64,000 bases of DNA, taken from positions 1-64,000 of the forward strand of contig ARYC01018444.1 of NCBI GenBank assembly GCA_000711775.1, given 5' to 3'. The stretch comes from Oxytricha trifallax (taxonomy: Eukaryota > Ciliophora > Spirotrichea > Sporadotrichida > Oxytrichidae). Made by a program: the position numbers and the translations under genes. Of the stretch, positions 25,600 through 35,934 are shown in pieces. Position 1 is the stretch's first letter; every line of letters starts with the position of its first letter. The notes beneath the pieces were generated by a model. The model did no database searches and was not told the DNA's origin. It saw only the letters and a program-made list of their open reading frames with translations.

Positions 25600-27885
25600 A
25601 TGCTGAGCCCTGATAACAGAGTGTCTTATGACATAATACCATTCCTCTCATCCGAGACAGTCGAGCTGGACATGCAGTAGCTCTCTCCCAACATGCAGGC
25701 GTACTTCGCGCCCACTCACATTCTCGACGCCACCATCTTCGAGGCCAGGCTCCGCTGCCTCCTGGACAACATGACCGTTGGTGTGAGATCAAAGAAGGAG
25801 ATTCACAACGTGGTGGCCACCATCTTCGGCGACAATGTCACCACCCACCACAGGGAGATCGTCGAGCACAGCATTGAGATGCGGGCGGCCGTTAGAAAGC
25901 TCACATTTCCTCCAGAAGGCACATACATGTGCGAAGGGGGCAACGATGAAACCATGGATCAGACCTTGCGATCGCGAACGACACTACCAAATAGGGCAGA
26001 CACGCCCGAGGTCAGAGGTGGGGGCCCTATGGAAACCTTATAGTAGAAGATGACAACTGCAACCACTAAAAACATCTCTGATGTGGGCCCTATTCATGAT
26101 ATAAGAGATCAGTTGGAGACGACGCCCTCAGCTAAGCCTGGTGGAGGATGTGGAGATCCCCTACCTGGGCACTCATCGTTGGGTGCTTTGCCTCCAGATC
26201 TGAGCAAGAAATTGAACAACCTGTTAGAACAAATCGAAAAAAAAAAGAAATAAGTAATAAACTGCAAACCTATACACAGATAACCGTTAGGAAACCAATC
26301 TCTGCCTCAGAGGAAATTTCAGAGATTAACTGATACTCAACTACAGGATATGTATGTGAGGGCGTCTAGAGACCAAAAGCATCTCTAGGAGTACTATCTA
26401 ATGACCCTGTCCATGCTTACAGCTGCTGAGAGGAGGGAACAGGAAGCCCAGAGAGAGCAGGTGAACCTGATTATGCTTGGATTGGATGCTATCAAGAGGT
26501 CTCGAGAGTCTAGGCTGAAAGATAAGGCAAGGAATCACTCTTGCTGTTAGCATCACTTCGCGAGGTCAAGGATGTTTCAAAGAACCATGTACTAAAAGCA
26601 TTCTATGTACTGCCTATTGAAGCCAGAAGTTAACGGCTACATCTCAACTGCCATTAACAAGCTGCGTCCCCTGGTAGAGAGGCTCATAAATTCGTCTCAT
26701 GATGCCATGTCTTTGCAAATGTCGAGGCTCTTTAAAGACACGCTGCAAACGAATAAGTTCTCAAAGCGTACTTTGAGATTGGTCCATGCAAGTAGGGAGT
26801 ATGCCAGGACACATAGAATGAATTCAAGCAACTAAACACGCTAAGCTAATGGTGACAATACTACGACCTAGAAGGTGTACAAGACCTTGTGGGGAATGGA
26901 CTAATCTGGGGGCTCAGGCCGCATCCCTATTAGAAATCCTGACAAAGCTACAAAGGAGTCATCACAAACCTTAGCCTTAAGTCATTCCGAGGGTGACCTC
27001 AAAGGAAAAGACTTGCCTAATACATAGTCAACTTAAAGACTTCCTATTGAATCCCTCTTAAACCCCAATGAAGAGAATACTGCTGCCTAGAAGAATGTGG
27101 AGGCAGTACGAATTACTACTAGCAACATGATCTATTCCAAGTATGTTTCAAAAACACTCATCACTACTAATGGTCTTCGAAGTCGAATGTCGTCAATAAT
27201 GAAGATACTAAAGAGCCTGAAGCTACAAGAAGATGGCTCCGACGACTGGAAGGTTCCTCTCATCAAGCTGTTCAGAGAGACAATCTCAGAGTGGCGCCAG
27301 GTTCTGAAATCAAAAAAGCATGATGTCAACCAATAACTCATTTCACAGGAGCGGCTGCCAAACGAATGGTAGCTGCTTGATATGAAGGACATTCTCGACC
27401 CCATTGCTCAGAAGCAGATAACAAAGAAAGAGAGAATGCTCAAAAATGTGTCTTCCAATTTAAACAAGCCCAAGCGTACATCTAGAGGAATAGCTTTCCT
27501 ACTTAAACAACAGGAAGCTCTGTATGACACCATCAACAGCACACTGGAAGGCATGGAGAGCTTCACTTAGCATGCTTTCGCTGCGAATTAGGACCTCAAA
27601 CTGGCCCAAGTCTTATGCATGGAAATGATTGTGAAGAATGCCTGTCTGGACTCCAAGATCAAGGCACCAAAGGTGGAAGACTCGCACAATGCTCTGGGAA
27701 AAGGGAAGGTGATGACGGGCTGGTAGGTCAACTACAGAATGGAGTGCCTTCTGAAGGCTATGCGACAGTTGGAGCACCACGCCTCGTACGTGTTGAATGG
27801 GCATTCAGTAAGAATCTTCACAGTCAAAATCGCATCCTCATGGCTGGAATCCCCACCTGATGAAATTGAAAAGTTTCTCGAGTGA
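25600..27885 (+). CDS. Large unrecognised protein (761 aa) of the four-gene block
   Basis: The frame opens at ATG 25600 and runs 761 codons to TGA 27883-27885, crossing many TAA and TAG codons, which strongly supports their reading as Gln. An alternative start is ATG 25693, but the codons between (including VSYDIIPFLSSETVELDM) look like protein, so 25600 is preferred. There is no signal peptide or membrane segment. A lysine run (IEKKKK, about residue 215), a charged helical stretch with AAERREQEAQREQ (about residue 280) and a C-terminal basic helical region are visible. No known domain was recognised. The neighbouring frame starting at 27860 probably encodes the rest of the same protein after a frameshift. 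Confidence 0.8.
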
Positions 27886-28312
27886 GCGTCTTCAATCGAA
27901 CCCCCTTCATGTGTCGTTCATTGGAGAGAGCAACATAAAGGCAATCATGGCCTCGCAAGCCTTCCTGCTGCAGGATGATGATAGTCGCGAGATAGTCTTC
28001 AACAAAGAGCTTTGCTTAAAGTACTAATACCAAAAGAACACCAAGAAGACCATGCCAGATCATCACGTTGTCACTGACAATTCCAAGAGTGAACAGTTAT
28101 GTTAATCCCTCCTTGAAGTTGATACTCAAGAAGAACCTCACATCATTAGCTTGCAACTCCCATAACTAGCTAAGAGGCACAACGACCTTGACATCAGTGC
28201 TCTGAAAAGTATTGTTGCTGCAGAAGCTACACTCTCAAGGCACGATTAGAGCGATGTTGGGGGATAAGAGGCAGGAGACCAACATGGAGTCAACAATAGG
28301 GTAGCCTAGTGA
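27860..28312 (+). CDS. Overlapping ORF, probable C-terminal part of the preceding protein
   Basis: A frame shifted by one base from the preceding gene opens at ATG 27860 and ends at TGA 28310-28312 (150 codons). It overlaps the end of the first frame by 26 bp. Its composition matches the upstream protein and sense continues naturally across the overlap (PPDEIEKFLE, then RLQSNPLHVSFIGES). It is therefore most likely the C-terminus separated by a single-base frameshift, programmed or mutational. A separate small protein is possible. No domain was recognised. Confidence 0.6.
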
Positions 28313-28766
28313 TTATCCCCAGTGAGTATGAAGCAGGTAGTAGTAAAATGTACCTACAGTGAGCTGCATTATTTATATTTACGTTAAGCAAATAATTAAA
28401 CTTAAAACACTCTACTTCTAACACTTTCATGCACACAATAATGATCACTATACTCTACCTAAGTACCCATCACTAATTGCAAACTAAAACAAACCCTAGT
28501 ATACTAATCTAGCTTCGTATAATTACTCATTCAAACCCCTAAGAAACGGACGGCAAAGTAAGAAATAATCAGCATTCGACAAACTGGTGAGTGAAAAATT
28601 AGATGTGGAAGTAAAAGCAATGATGCTTATAAAATTGGGAGGATCAAATAAGTCACACACAATGTCCTTGGTGATGGAGGAGGAATGGTCTGTTTGCACA
28701 TTAGCCTCAAAATCATGATGCCTGCATGAACCCAAGTTTTCCTTAAATCCATGCCAGTGAATTACT
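28313..28766. other. Spacer between convergent genes
   Basis: Separates the plus-strand gene ending at 28312 and the minus-strand gene ending at 28767. The minus frame 28523-28735 lacks stops, but it lies downstream of the TGA of the minus gene and has no recognisable content. No terminator signal was identified. Confidence 0.5.
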
Positions 28767-29597
28767 TCAAATGTTGAATAGGGTCTTATTGAGACTCTGT
28801 GACTGCAATGGTTGACCTTCCTGCAGCTGCATCGGCTATCTATTTTCGCTCATGGAGTTCATCATTCGTGGTAGCTGCCTCTACTGTGATGTTTGGTTGT
28901 GATCCATCTTGAGTCTCTTCACTTGGAGCATGTAGTCATGCTTATCATGGCGCAACAGACGCTCCTCATCCTTAATCTCCTCAAGCTCTTCCTGGGTGCG
29001 TCGACGCTTTGATGTTTGCTTCAGCATTGACACTGCTCGTCCATTGCCCTCTGATGGAAATATAATTAAGAGAGTAGTTCTTACAGGGTATATTCATGCA
29101 CCTTGCGAGGGCATCAGCGAACTCGGGCCTCATGCTCACATTGAGCTGCCTCTGCTCAATTTAGCGAGCACTCCTCTTTTAAAGAGCAGTATCTATTCGC
29201 TCCTTAAGCTGGTCGGGTATGACCGTGTTCAGTACATCCCCTAACCATTGCCGGTCTATCTTCTTCCAGTCCCTGGGGTCTGGGAGGAACTGGAGTACAT
29301 CCTAATACTGCATTGCCATGTCAAGGAGATTTCTTACTGTGAGGTCTTCATGGAATGGAATAGCAGACACCTTGACATGGTCCCTTCGAATGTACTATAA
29401 ATTAGTAAGTAAAACGAAAACAAAACATGGGTCCTTACATTCTTCTCACCCTTGATAATTGCGCTCAGGAAGTAGGAGTTCGTCTGCTTCAGGCTGGGCA
29501 GATGGGCCACCCCATCCTAGGTCAAGAAGAGATGCATGTCCCTCTTGCTACTAAGCTTGGTCTGCACATCAAGAAAACTCAGCTACTGCTACGACAT
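28767..29597 (-). CDS. Unrecognised 250-aa protein, gene with two short introns
   Basis: The start ATG is 29595-29597 and the stop TGA 28767-28769. Two GT-AG introns of 44 and 34 bp interrupt it (29395-29438 and 29051-29084). Removing both gives exactly 251 codons with a single continuous frame, with the junctions reading GEKN-YIRRDHV and CMNIP-QGNGRAV. The first half is globular-looking (LFLTQDGVAHLPSLKQ, later DWKKIDRQWLGDVLN). The second half is basic and then Glu-rich, likely helical or coiled coil (RRRTQEELEEIKDEERLLR), ending in a Gln-rich tail. No family was recognised. The intact frame and correct introns suggest it was functional recently. Confidence 0.75.
29051..29084 (-). other. 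34-bp spliceosomal intron
   Basis: On the minus strand it starts GTAAGAA and ends TTCCATCAG. Its removal restores the reading frame precisely (phase 1, making a TAG/Gln codon across the junction). Without splicing the frame hits a TGA soon after. Confidence 0.75.
29395..29438 (-). other. 44-bp spliceosomal intron
   Basis: On the minus strand it starts GTAAGGACC and ends AATTTATAG, with a TACTAAT box just upstream of the 3' site that matches a branch-point consensus. Its removal joins the exons in phase 0. Confidence 0.75.
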
Positions 29598-29720
29598 TCT
29601 TTTAGTAATTATAATGAGTGAATTACTTCCAGAATCTTGAGTGAGGCATAGGGTGCCTCAAGATTCCTGTGATAAACTATTAGGAAGATTCTTGGAGTAA
29701 TTGATATACTATAATATTAG

Positions 29721-31453
29721 ATGAGAATTCGCAATAAGAATACCACTGCCTAATAAAAGAAAGAGAATCGGGCACCATAGGGAGTCGACAGCAACTATTG
29801 GGAGAACTTAGAGAGTAATGGGGGCGAGGCGTCTATAGCTCCTAACGCCAAGATCAAAAAGTGAAAACCCCTATCTAGTGGATTCAGTGAGGAGAAGTTA
29901 TAGGAGGATTTAGAAGAGCAAAGAGGAAATAAAAAGTCTCAAAAGGACACTGAATTTATAGCCACTGCCTTGATTACCGCTTGGCTTTCAGATGAAGCTG
30001 AGGTCGCCATACTTGTTCATACCCAGGCACAATTGAAATAGCTGAACCATTAGTTTGCCCAGATATGCTAGAATGCTCTGGATGAGGATCTAAGCCATTC
30101 GTATGATCCAAGGGCTCATGCTAAGACGCTCACAACATTGCATAGTGCACTTGACAGTGCTCTTTCTGCTAACTAAATACATGCACTCGCGGAGAGGGCC
30201 CGGGCCTTGGTCTTTCCAGACCTTGACATTACCATATACAATGGCTTACAGGGACCCATTGAAGACCACTCTATGGAGGAGGTGCTGGGATCTTAAAAGG
30301 GAGACTCATTCACTAAATATGAAGTCATAGATAAACCAACTTCTGTATGCTTTCCTTGCATCACTAATGACCTCCGCTAGGCTAAAGATAGGTATGATGA
30401 AAGGCAGTGAGAACAAGAGTAGCATTGCCTGTATCGTTTGGTAAGGTTCCTCTGTGATCAAGGGGTATTGCCCTACAAGATATCACGCATTATTGGTATA
30501 GGCAAGTCCAAGGTACTCTAAGTACTTCAAGATTCTGAATAACAAATAGATCCCAGAGTAGTGGTAAAACGAGGCAGGCGACCAAAAGAGATTCCTTCAG
30601 ATATCCAAATCTTCATCAAGAGAGCCATTGCAGACTAGAAGTCTGTGGTGACCATCAAGAATCTACAGTGGCAAATCAATAGATACAGGGGCTTTGATAT
30701 CTCGCGTCACAGTCTGCAAACCTTCCTTAAGCGAGACCTGCACCTTACATATCACAAAGTGTACCCCTTGAGTCTTAACCATAACAAGATGAGGGCGAAG
30801 CTGCAAAGACAGCTTGCAGCAAGTGCCTTCATTAGTGGCTTGTGCGATGGCAAAGAGATAATTAATGTCGATGAGGCCATCATACAGTGCACAGACTACC
30901 GCAAGTATTCATGGGCGCCTCCTAATGTCCACACAATGTAGTCTTCCAGCAAACGCATGAGTCGAGTCCACCGTGACCGCAGCCGCATCTAGTACTGGGA
31001 ACATGCTCTTTCAAGTTTCTCATGGCTATACCACGTCCTAGACCTTTGTTCACTTCATTGCCAAGCTGTTTGACCACCTGAATGCTGTAAACCCTAACTG
31101 GCGAAGCAAAACAATCATACTGATCGATAATGCTCCCTATCACCGGGCCTCGTACACGACTTCTATGCTTAAGGACTTCAATGCTCCTTACTTGTTTCTT
31201 GGACCTTACTAATTTACGATGGCCCCTGTAGAGAAGGTATTTCGTCAAATTAAGAGCGCAGATCTCAATCCATGCTAATATCCTGTTTCCACTAAGTAAT
31301 CTCACATATCGTAACCCTTATAGGAAGCAACTGCGCGAGTACATCGCACACCTGGCCCTCCTAATCTCGCAGATGGACAGGCAATGGCTTCAGCGCGAGT
31401 TCCAGAGGACCCTGGTCGCGGCCCTGGACCACTTGAGCTTGAGGAATGTCTGA
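29721..31453 (+). pseudogene. DD34E transposase (IS630/Tc1/mariner superfamily), damaged
   Basis: Starts at ATG 29721 and ends at TGA 31451-31453. The N-terminal ~200 residues are of unknown type. A helix-turn-helix-like region follows (LPYKISRIIGIGKSKVL, then KRGRRPKEI, a GRPP-like linker). The catalytic triad is visible as INVDEA (Asp at 30870), ILIDNAPYH (Asp at 31126) and APVEKVFRQ (Glu at 31231), with 34 residues between the last two. The protein continues as a helical C-terminus. Breaks: in-frame TGA at 29862-29864 and 30408-30410, and single-base frame changes near 30967 and 31311. A 27-bp GT-AG segment at 29861-29887 could be an intron that removes the first TGA. It is either a pseudogene or contains sequence errors. 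Confidence 0.8.
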
Positions 31454-31781
31454 TTAAAACTTTCCAAGTTGATATGGTATTCAAGATTTCCATAATTCAG
31501 CCCAACATTTCTACCCCAATAATGATCTCAACTTATCTCGGCCCCTGTGATAGATGTCTGAGTCGGACATTCCATTTTCGTAAAATGAAATGTGGAGAAT
31601 CGCGTGGTGCTCCTGTCACCCCCTCAAGAGAAAAATTCTTTTTTGTCATCGTTTGCAATACTGTTTGCCAAAAAATCATATGTTGAAAATTTGAGGTAAG
31701 TATTTTTGATCAGATCTATTAAATTAATACCGCTTAATTACACTAAATTAACGACTCTTTATAATATATTAGTTTTAACAT
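31454..31781. other. Spacer between transposase and chromo/protease genes
   Basis: G+C content falls toward 31780, and the last 100 bp are AT-rich and may hold the promoter of the next gene. The open frame continuing from the transposase to about 31686 is in the wrong frame for the transposase C-terminus and is not counted as coding. Confidence 0.45.
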
Positions 31782-34049
31782 TTGAATTTAATTAGACAAA
31801 ACATGGTACCAAAATCCCAACCCAAGAAACAGAAGAAGCCCAGAAAGCATGTATTGACCTTAAGGAGGAAGAAGAAGCAGAACCTTCATCAACTCGCTGC
31901 TATTCACGACGCTATACTCGAAGACGGAGTGCTCAAGGTGCAGGTGAGCTGGCAGGGGTACAACGATGCAGACCGTGACTGGATTCCCGACTCAGATTGT
32001 CAAGGCGCTGGAGCTAAGAAGATGGTGGATGACTACCTTGACAAACATAAACCCCAACTACTCTCCAATGTTCAATGGAACAAGCTCTACAAGAGTCGCA
32101 TCAAGGGCCCAAACCCCGTTGTTGTGCAAGATGTCTCTCCTGAGGTAGTGGATCTTACTCAGTGCTTTACAGGATGCTAACCCACTCCAACCAAAATTGC
32201 GCCTATTGCCACCTTCTCTCCTGAGCAAGTACGATCACTCGCCACCATTCTGAATGAGCTTGCAGACAGAGAAGTTGAGTGTGACGTCCCTACACATTTC
32301 ACTATTTCTTCAAATGAAGAGAGCGAGGACTCTCTTGCCCCTCTCGATGACTATGAGACCTCCTACAAAAACTTTTGGAACTGGAAAAAAAAAGCTAAAA
32401 TTACAGGCTTCTGCGAGGTAGATGAGATTGACTACTCGACGATGAAAGCAGAGACCAGAGAGGAATTCTCAAACAGCAAGTTGGATGAAGTTCTCAACAC
32501 ACTTGGACAGATTCAACTGTACCCAGCAGACGTCGAATAGCTATCAATGTTCGACTTATTCAAGGAGGCTCTCTGGCACCCAGGTTATCAGGATTAGTCT
32601 CTCAACGCCTGTCTCATTCACGCAGTGAACATGATGGTCGGAGGCCCATTGTTCGATGTTGCCTCCAAGTTTACACAATTGTACCTCTCGAGAACACACA
32701 TGGCAAAGCTCAGAGAGCCTGAAGCGAGGTGGGAGCATGGATACTCTCTCAAGAACCTCAAGCACCTCATCTACGATCACCAAAGGAAATGCTGGCTCAG
32801 TCCTCACATGGTTTAAGTGATCACTGGACAAGTTCTTAGAGATGTGCAGGCATGCAAACATGGCGGCCTCTTCAGCTATCTTGAAGCTCAATCGAAACAC
32901 ACACGCTTCTTCTTCCAGATGATGGACGAGATCACTGTCAAGGAGAATGGCAAGGAAGAAACCCGTGTGCAGCTGCATGCAGGAGTAATCGCGAAGGTCG
33001 ACAACTAGTGGCATATACTTGACAGCGCTGAGCGTTGGCCTATCACAGTCGAGAAATGCAACAGACTTGCAAACAAATGGCTGAAAGGAGTCAAGTGTTT
33101 GAGCTTGAGCGCTTTAGTTAAAGATAACCCTCCAAAAGAAAAGATGAAGGCTTTCATGAGAGAGTGGGAGCGAATTCTTACAGGAAATGCTATCTATACC
33201 AGAGATCGCAAGAAGAGAGCATGCAAGAGCAAGAGAAAAATGACAAGAAAATGCGACCGCAAACAACTCCAACGAGAGGGTAGTCGCCAGTATCGCAATT
33301 CGTCCTGTGAACCTATGGAACCAAAGCCAAGAACATCACATGATGAGCAGCAGTTAGGCAAGAGGAGTGACAGTCGCAAGGAGATAGAAGCAAAGGCAGT
33401 TCGCAACATCAAGAGTGAGATGATTCGAGAGGCTAAGAGATAAAAACACTCTCAGGATGACAAGACCACCAGCTCCCAGGAAGAGGCCAAGATCATGCAG
33501 TCCCTCCTCCAAGTCAGAGATCAGCTAGCTCTAATTCACGAGTACAGACATCACCTCGCGTCATTTCCAGAGCTGCCCAGGGTCAACGAAGTCATGAGAA
33601 GATCGGGGGCACCCGCAGCTCACGAGGCTGAGGCAATCATGGCATGGCACTGGCAGGTGGTAACAGGAGCACGCTCAGATCTCCAACACTTCAAGCAGGA
33701 GATCGATCAATCGTTGAAGAAGAGCAACCCCGGCCTCTACAAGAAGCTCACTCCCCAGTCAAAGATCCAAGAGATACAGGACCGCCTGCAGCTTATACAG
33801 GAGAACTCCGAAGACCAGCTGCACACATTCCTCAGGAAGATCTTCGCCAAGTGTCCCCTGCTCCCAGAGAAGATCCTCACCCTCCTCGCGAAGCAGTGCG
33901 AGACCCTGGAGGCGGACAAGCTCCTTGCCTGGTACACCGCGAACATCAAGCCGTAGGCAGAGGAGATCAGACGAGGCAAGTACTCCCAAGTGCATCAGTA
34001 GTCAGTGAAAGCCGTCATTGAAGAGATTGAGTAGTAGTTTAATTAGTGA
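31782..34049 (+). CDS. Chromo-like / Josephin-like cysteine protease fusion protein (755 aa)
   Basis: Intact from ATG 31782 to TGA 34047-34049; a second ATG at residue 8 is possible. A basic N-terminus (KKQKKPRKH) is followed by a chromo-like domain at about residues 40-90 (ILEDGVLKVQVSWQGY, then DWIPDSD and a helix). VVDLT at 122-126 looks like a SUMO-interacting motif. Residues ~265-430 resemble a Josephin domain: Gln272 (coded by TAG), Cys277 in NACLIHAVN, His399, and Asp414 in QWHILDS. Cys is five residues after Gln, and His-to-Asp spacing is 15, both as in ataxin-3 (Gln9, Cys14, His119, Asn134). A very basic region (~460-550) and a helical C-terminus follow. Likely a nuclear deubiquitinase-like or related protease. 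The fold is inferred from motifs and spacing. Confidence 0.7.
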
Positions 34050-34804
34050 GAGAATATTATAATTAGATTAATTGCATATAATTGGTTGTTTGTTCATTTC
34101 ATTTCTCCCAAATCTTTAATTCTTTTAAATATATGTTAGCTTAATTTGTTTATATTGAAGTTTCTATAAATTACAAGGTTTTTAACGGGGAAAACCACTT
34201 GCTCAATTTCCTTGATTTTTTTCTATATTTAAATCAAAGTAAGACTTAAAGAACTAAGAGATCTAAAAGGTTGGTTTAGATTGAAAAATAATCTGGAAAT
34301 TATAATTTTAAATAAGAAATAATGTGAATAATAAAATTTATCAATATATTTTGTTTAAGCTATATTTTTTAGTTACTTAATGATATAATATGTAAATAAT
34401 AGTGTTTATATTACTGTCGAAGATCAAGAATACGACAAATATCTGAATGATAGAAATAAATGCAAAAGAAGAAAAATTAGCATTTGATAATTATTTTTGT
34501 CTAAAGTATCAACACATGAATGACGCAATTATTTAAAATAATCCTCAAATTAATTAATTCGAATAGGACAAATTAATAATTTTAATGATTTTATAATATT
34601 GAAATAGCAAAGGAAATAGTAATGAAAAGCACTGAGAGAAACTTAAGCAATTTAATAAAAAGATTTATTACATGATAAAGGCCTGATAAAAGAATTAAAT
34701 ACGCTTTAATGAGATAAGATAAGTTTTAGTTAGAATAAAATGATTAGGAAAATATGCATTTTATAAGGAATAAATAACTTTACATAATTATTAAATTAGA
34801 AAGT
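34050..34804. other. AT-rich DNA right of the four-gene block
   Basis: The composition drops abruptly to AT-rich after the last gene. No gene was seen. A short AATTGGTTGTTTGTT at 34080 is weakly inverted relative to the hairpin arm at 25505-25520. Confidence 0.5.
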
Positions 34805-35375
34805 TAATTCCTAGGTGGTACTAACCACTTGGGACTTTCTGATAGACCTTTCTACTACACTAAGGCCTATCGACGGCAGATAGGGAGTTGCTGGGCGTAA
34901 CGCATGAGGGACCAGTCGGCGGGGTTCAATCTGTCAGCATTCACTCTTCGAGTGAGCTGGATCCTAAGCTTTCCCTGCATTAGATGAGTCTACTGGATTG
35001 AGTTCAGTTTCCTAGGTAATAGGGAGCAGGATGAAGGTACGCTCTACCTTCAAAAGTGAGAAGACGAAAACCATTGAAGCCAACGATAAGGATTTTTCTC
35101 TCACACCGGGTTAGGGTGCTTAAGCTACCACAGCGAAAGGACAGGGATTACGTTTTCCTGCAGAAGTGGGACCAGTAAGCATTTTTCTCCATCTTCTGTT
35201 ATTTAGTTGGATATCACAAGCTCTGTCCTCAGGTACAAACTGTGGTGACATCTTGATTTTGGGAGAAGACTAGGTAATAGCGAGAATGGTTTTTCGGAGT
35301 TTTCTACTTCATGACTGCCACGTCACGGAAATTGCCACGTCAACTCACGCACATACGTCTACGTCACGACTAAGA
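34805..35375. other. GC-rich non-coding segment of unknown nature
   Basis: A 570-bp island of much higher G+C within AT-rich DNA. It contains small inverted repeats (GGTGGTACTAACCACTT at 34815, and CACTCTTCGAGTG near 34943). At its right end is a cluster of CACGTCA-like words (CCACGTCACGG, CCACGTCAACTC, CTACGTCACGAC at 35317-35370). No frame looks like protein. It could be a non-autonomous element, an RNA gene or an old insertion. Confidence 0.45.
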
Positions 35376-35934
35376 TTGATTGTTTAATTTTAGTATTAAA
35401 CAGTGATATGTTAAAATTTATTTGATTTTAAATCGATTACTATATACTCAACAATAACATTAAATAATTTTTCTTTCTATATTTTTTATTTATTAATAAT
35501 TCAAAAAGATTATTAAAAACTTTTTATACAAAATTTATTTTAATAGCTTTCTTATAAGTTTTTAAAACTCATTTATTTGTAATATTTCAATTCACTCATG
35601 CAAAATCTTCAATATAGTTTAATGAACAACCTAAATTTAATTTCCAGTAAGTTTACCGAAAAAAAATTATTTCAGTTACTCATAGGCAAATGTTAGGTTT
35701 GTTAAATCCATGTAGAAATTAGCATTCTTAAAGAATTTAATCAATAAATTAATCAAAGGATTTAATACTGTAAATTTAATTTGAATTACAACAAAGATTT
35801 CAAAAAACAGAAATCATGGACACTTTTAAAGCAAAGAGTTACTTTAATAATTCAAGGTTTAAATAAGAAATTAAAAAAAAATTTAAATAAATACGATTAA
35901 GAGAGGAAATAAACAAGACGATTAAAACTGAAAT
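35376..35934. other. AT-rich intergenic DNA, no gene seen
   Basis: AT-rich sequence without a recognisable feature. Confidence 0.55.

Larger units (their letters stand above)
25600..34049. mobile_element. Four-gene GC-rich element with DD34E transposase (putative new transposon)
   Basis: An 8.4-kb block, sharply richer in G+C than both flanks, packed with four genes. From left to right these are an unrecognised large protein (+), a two-intron gene (-), a DD34E transposase (+), and a chromo/Josephin-like protein (+). All use TAA/TAG as Gln and TGA as stop. Intergenic gaps are short (about 450, 125 and 330 bp). The transposase places it in the IS630/Tc1/mariner superfamily, to which TBE transposases also belong, but gene content differs completely from TBE and no C4A4 ends are present. 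The boundaries given are the outer coding limits; no convincing terminal repeats or target duplications were found. Confidence 0.7.

Noticed and set aside
31384..31686. Plus-strand frame over the transposase 3' end
   Set aside because: It is the wrong frame; the transposase C-terminus reads better one base over and ends at 31453.
32556..33014. Minus-strand frame of 152 codons
   Set aside because: Shadow of the intact plus-strand chromo/protease gene.
33644..34021. Plus-strand second-frame ORF of 125 codons
   Set aside because: Shadow of the same gene, which is continuous to 34049 in its own frame.
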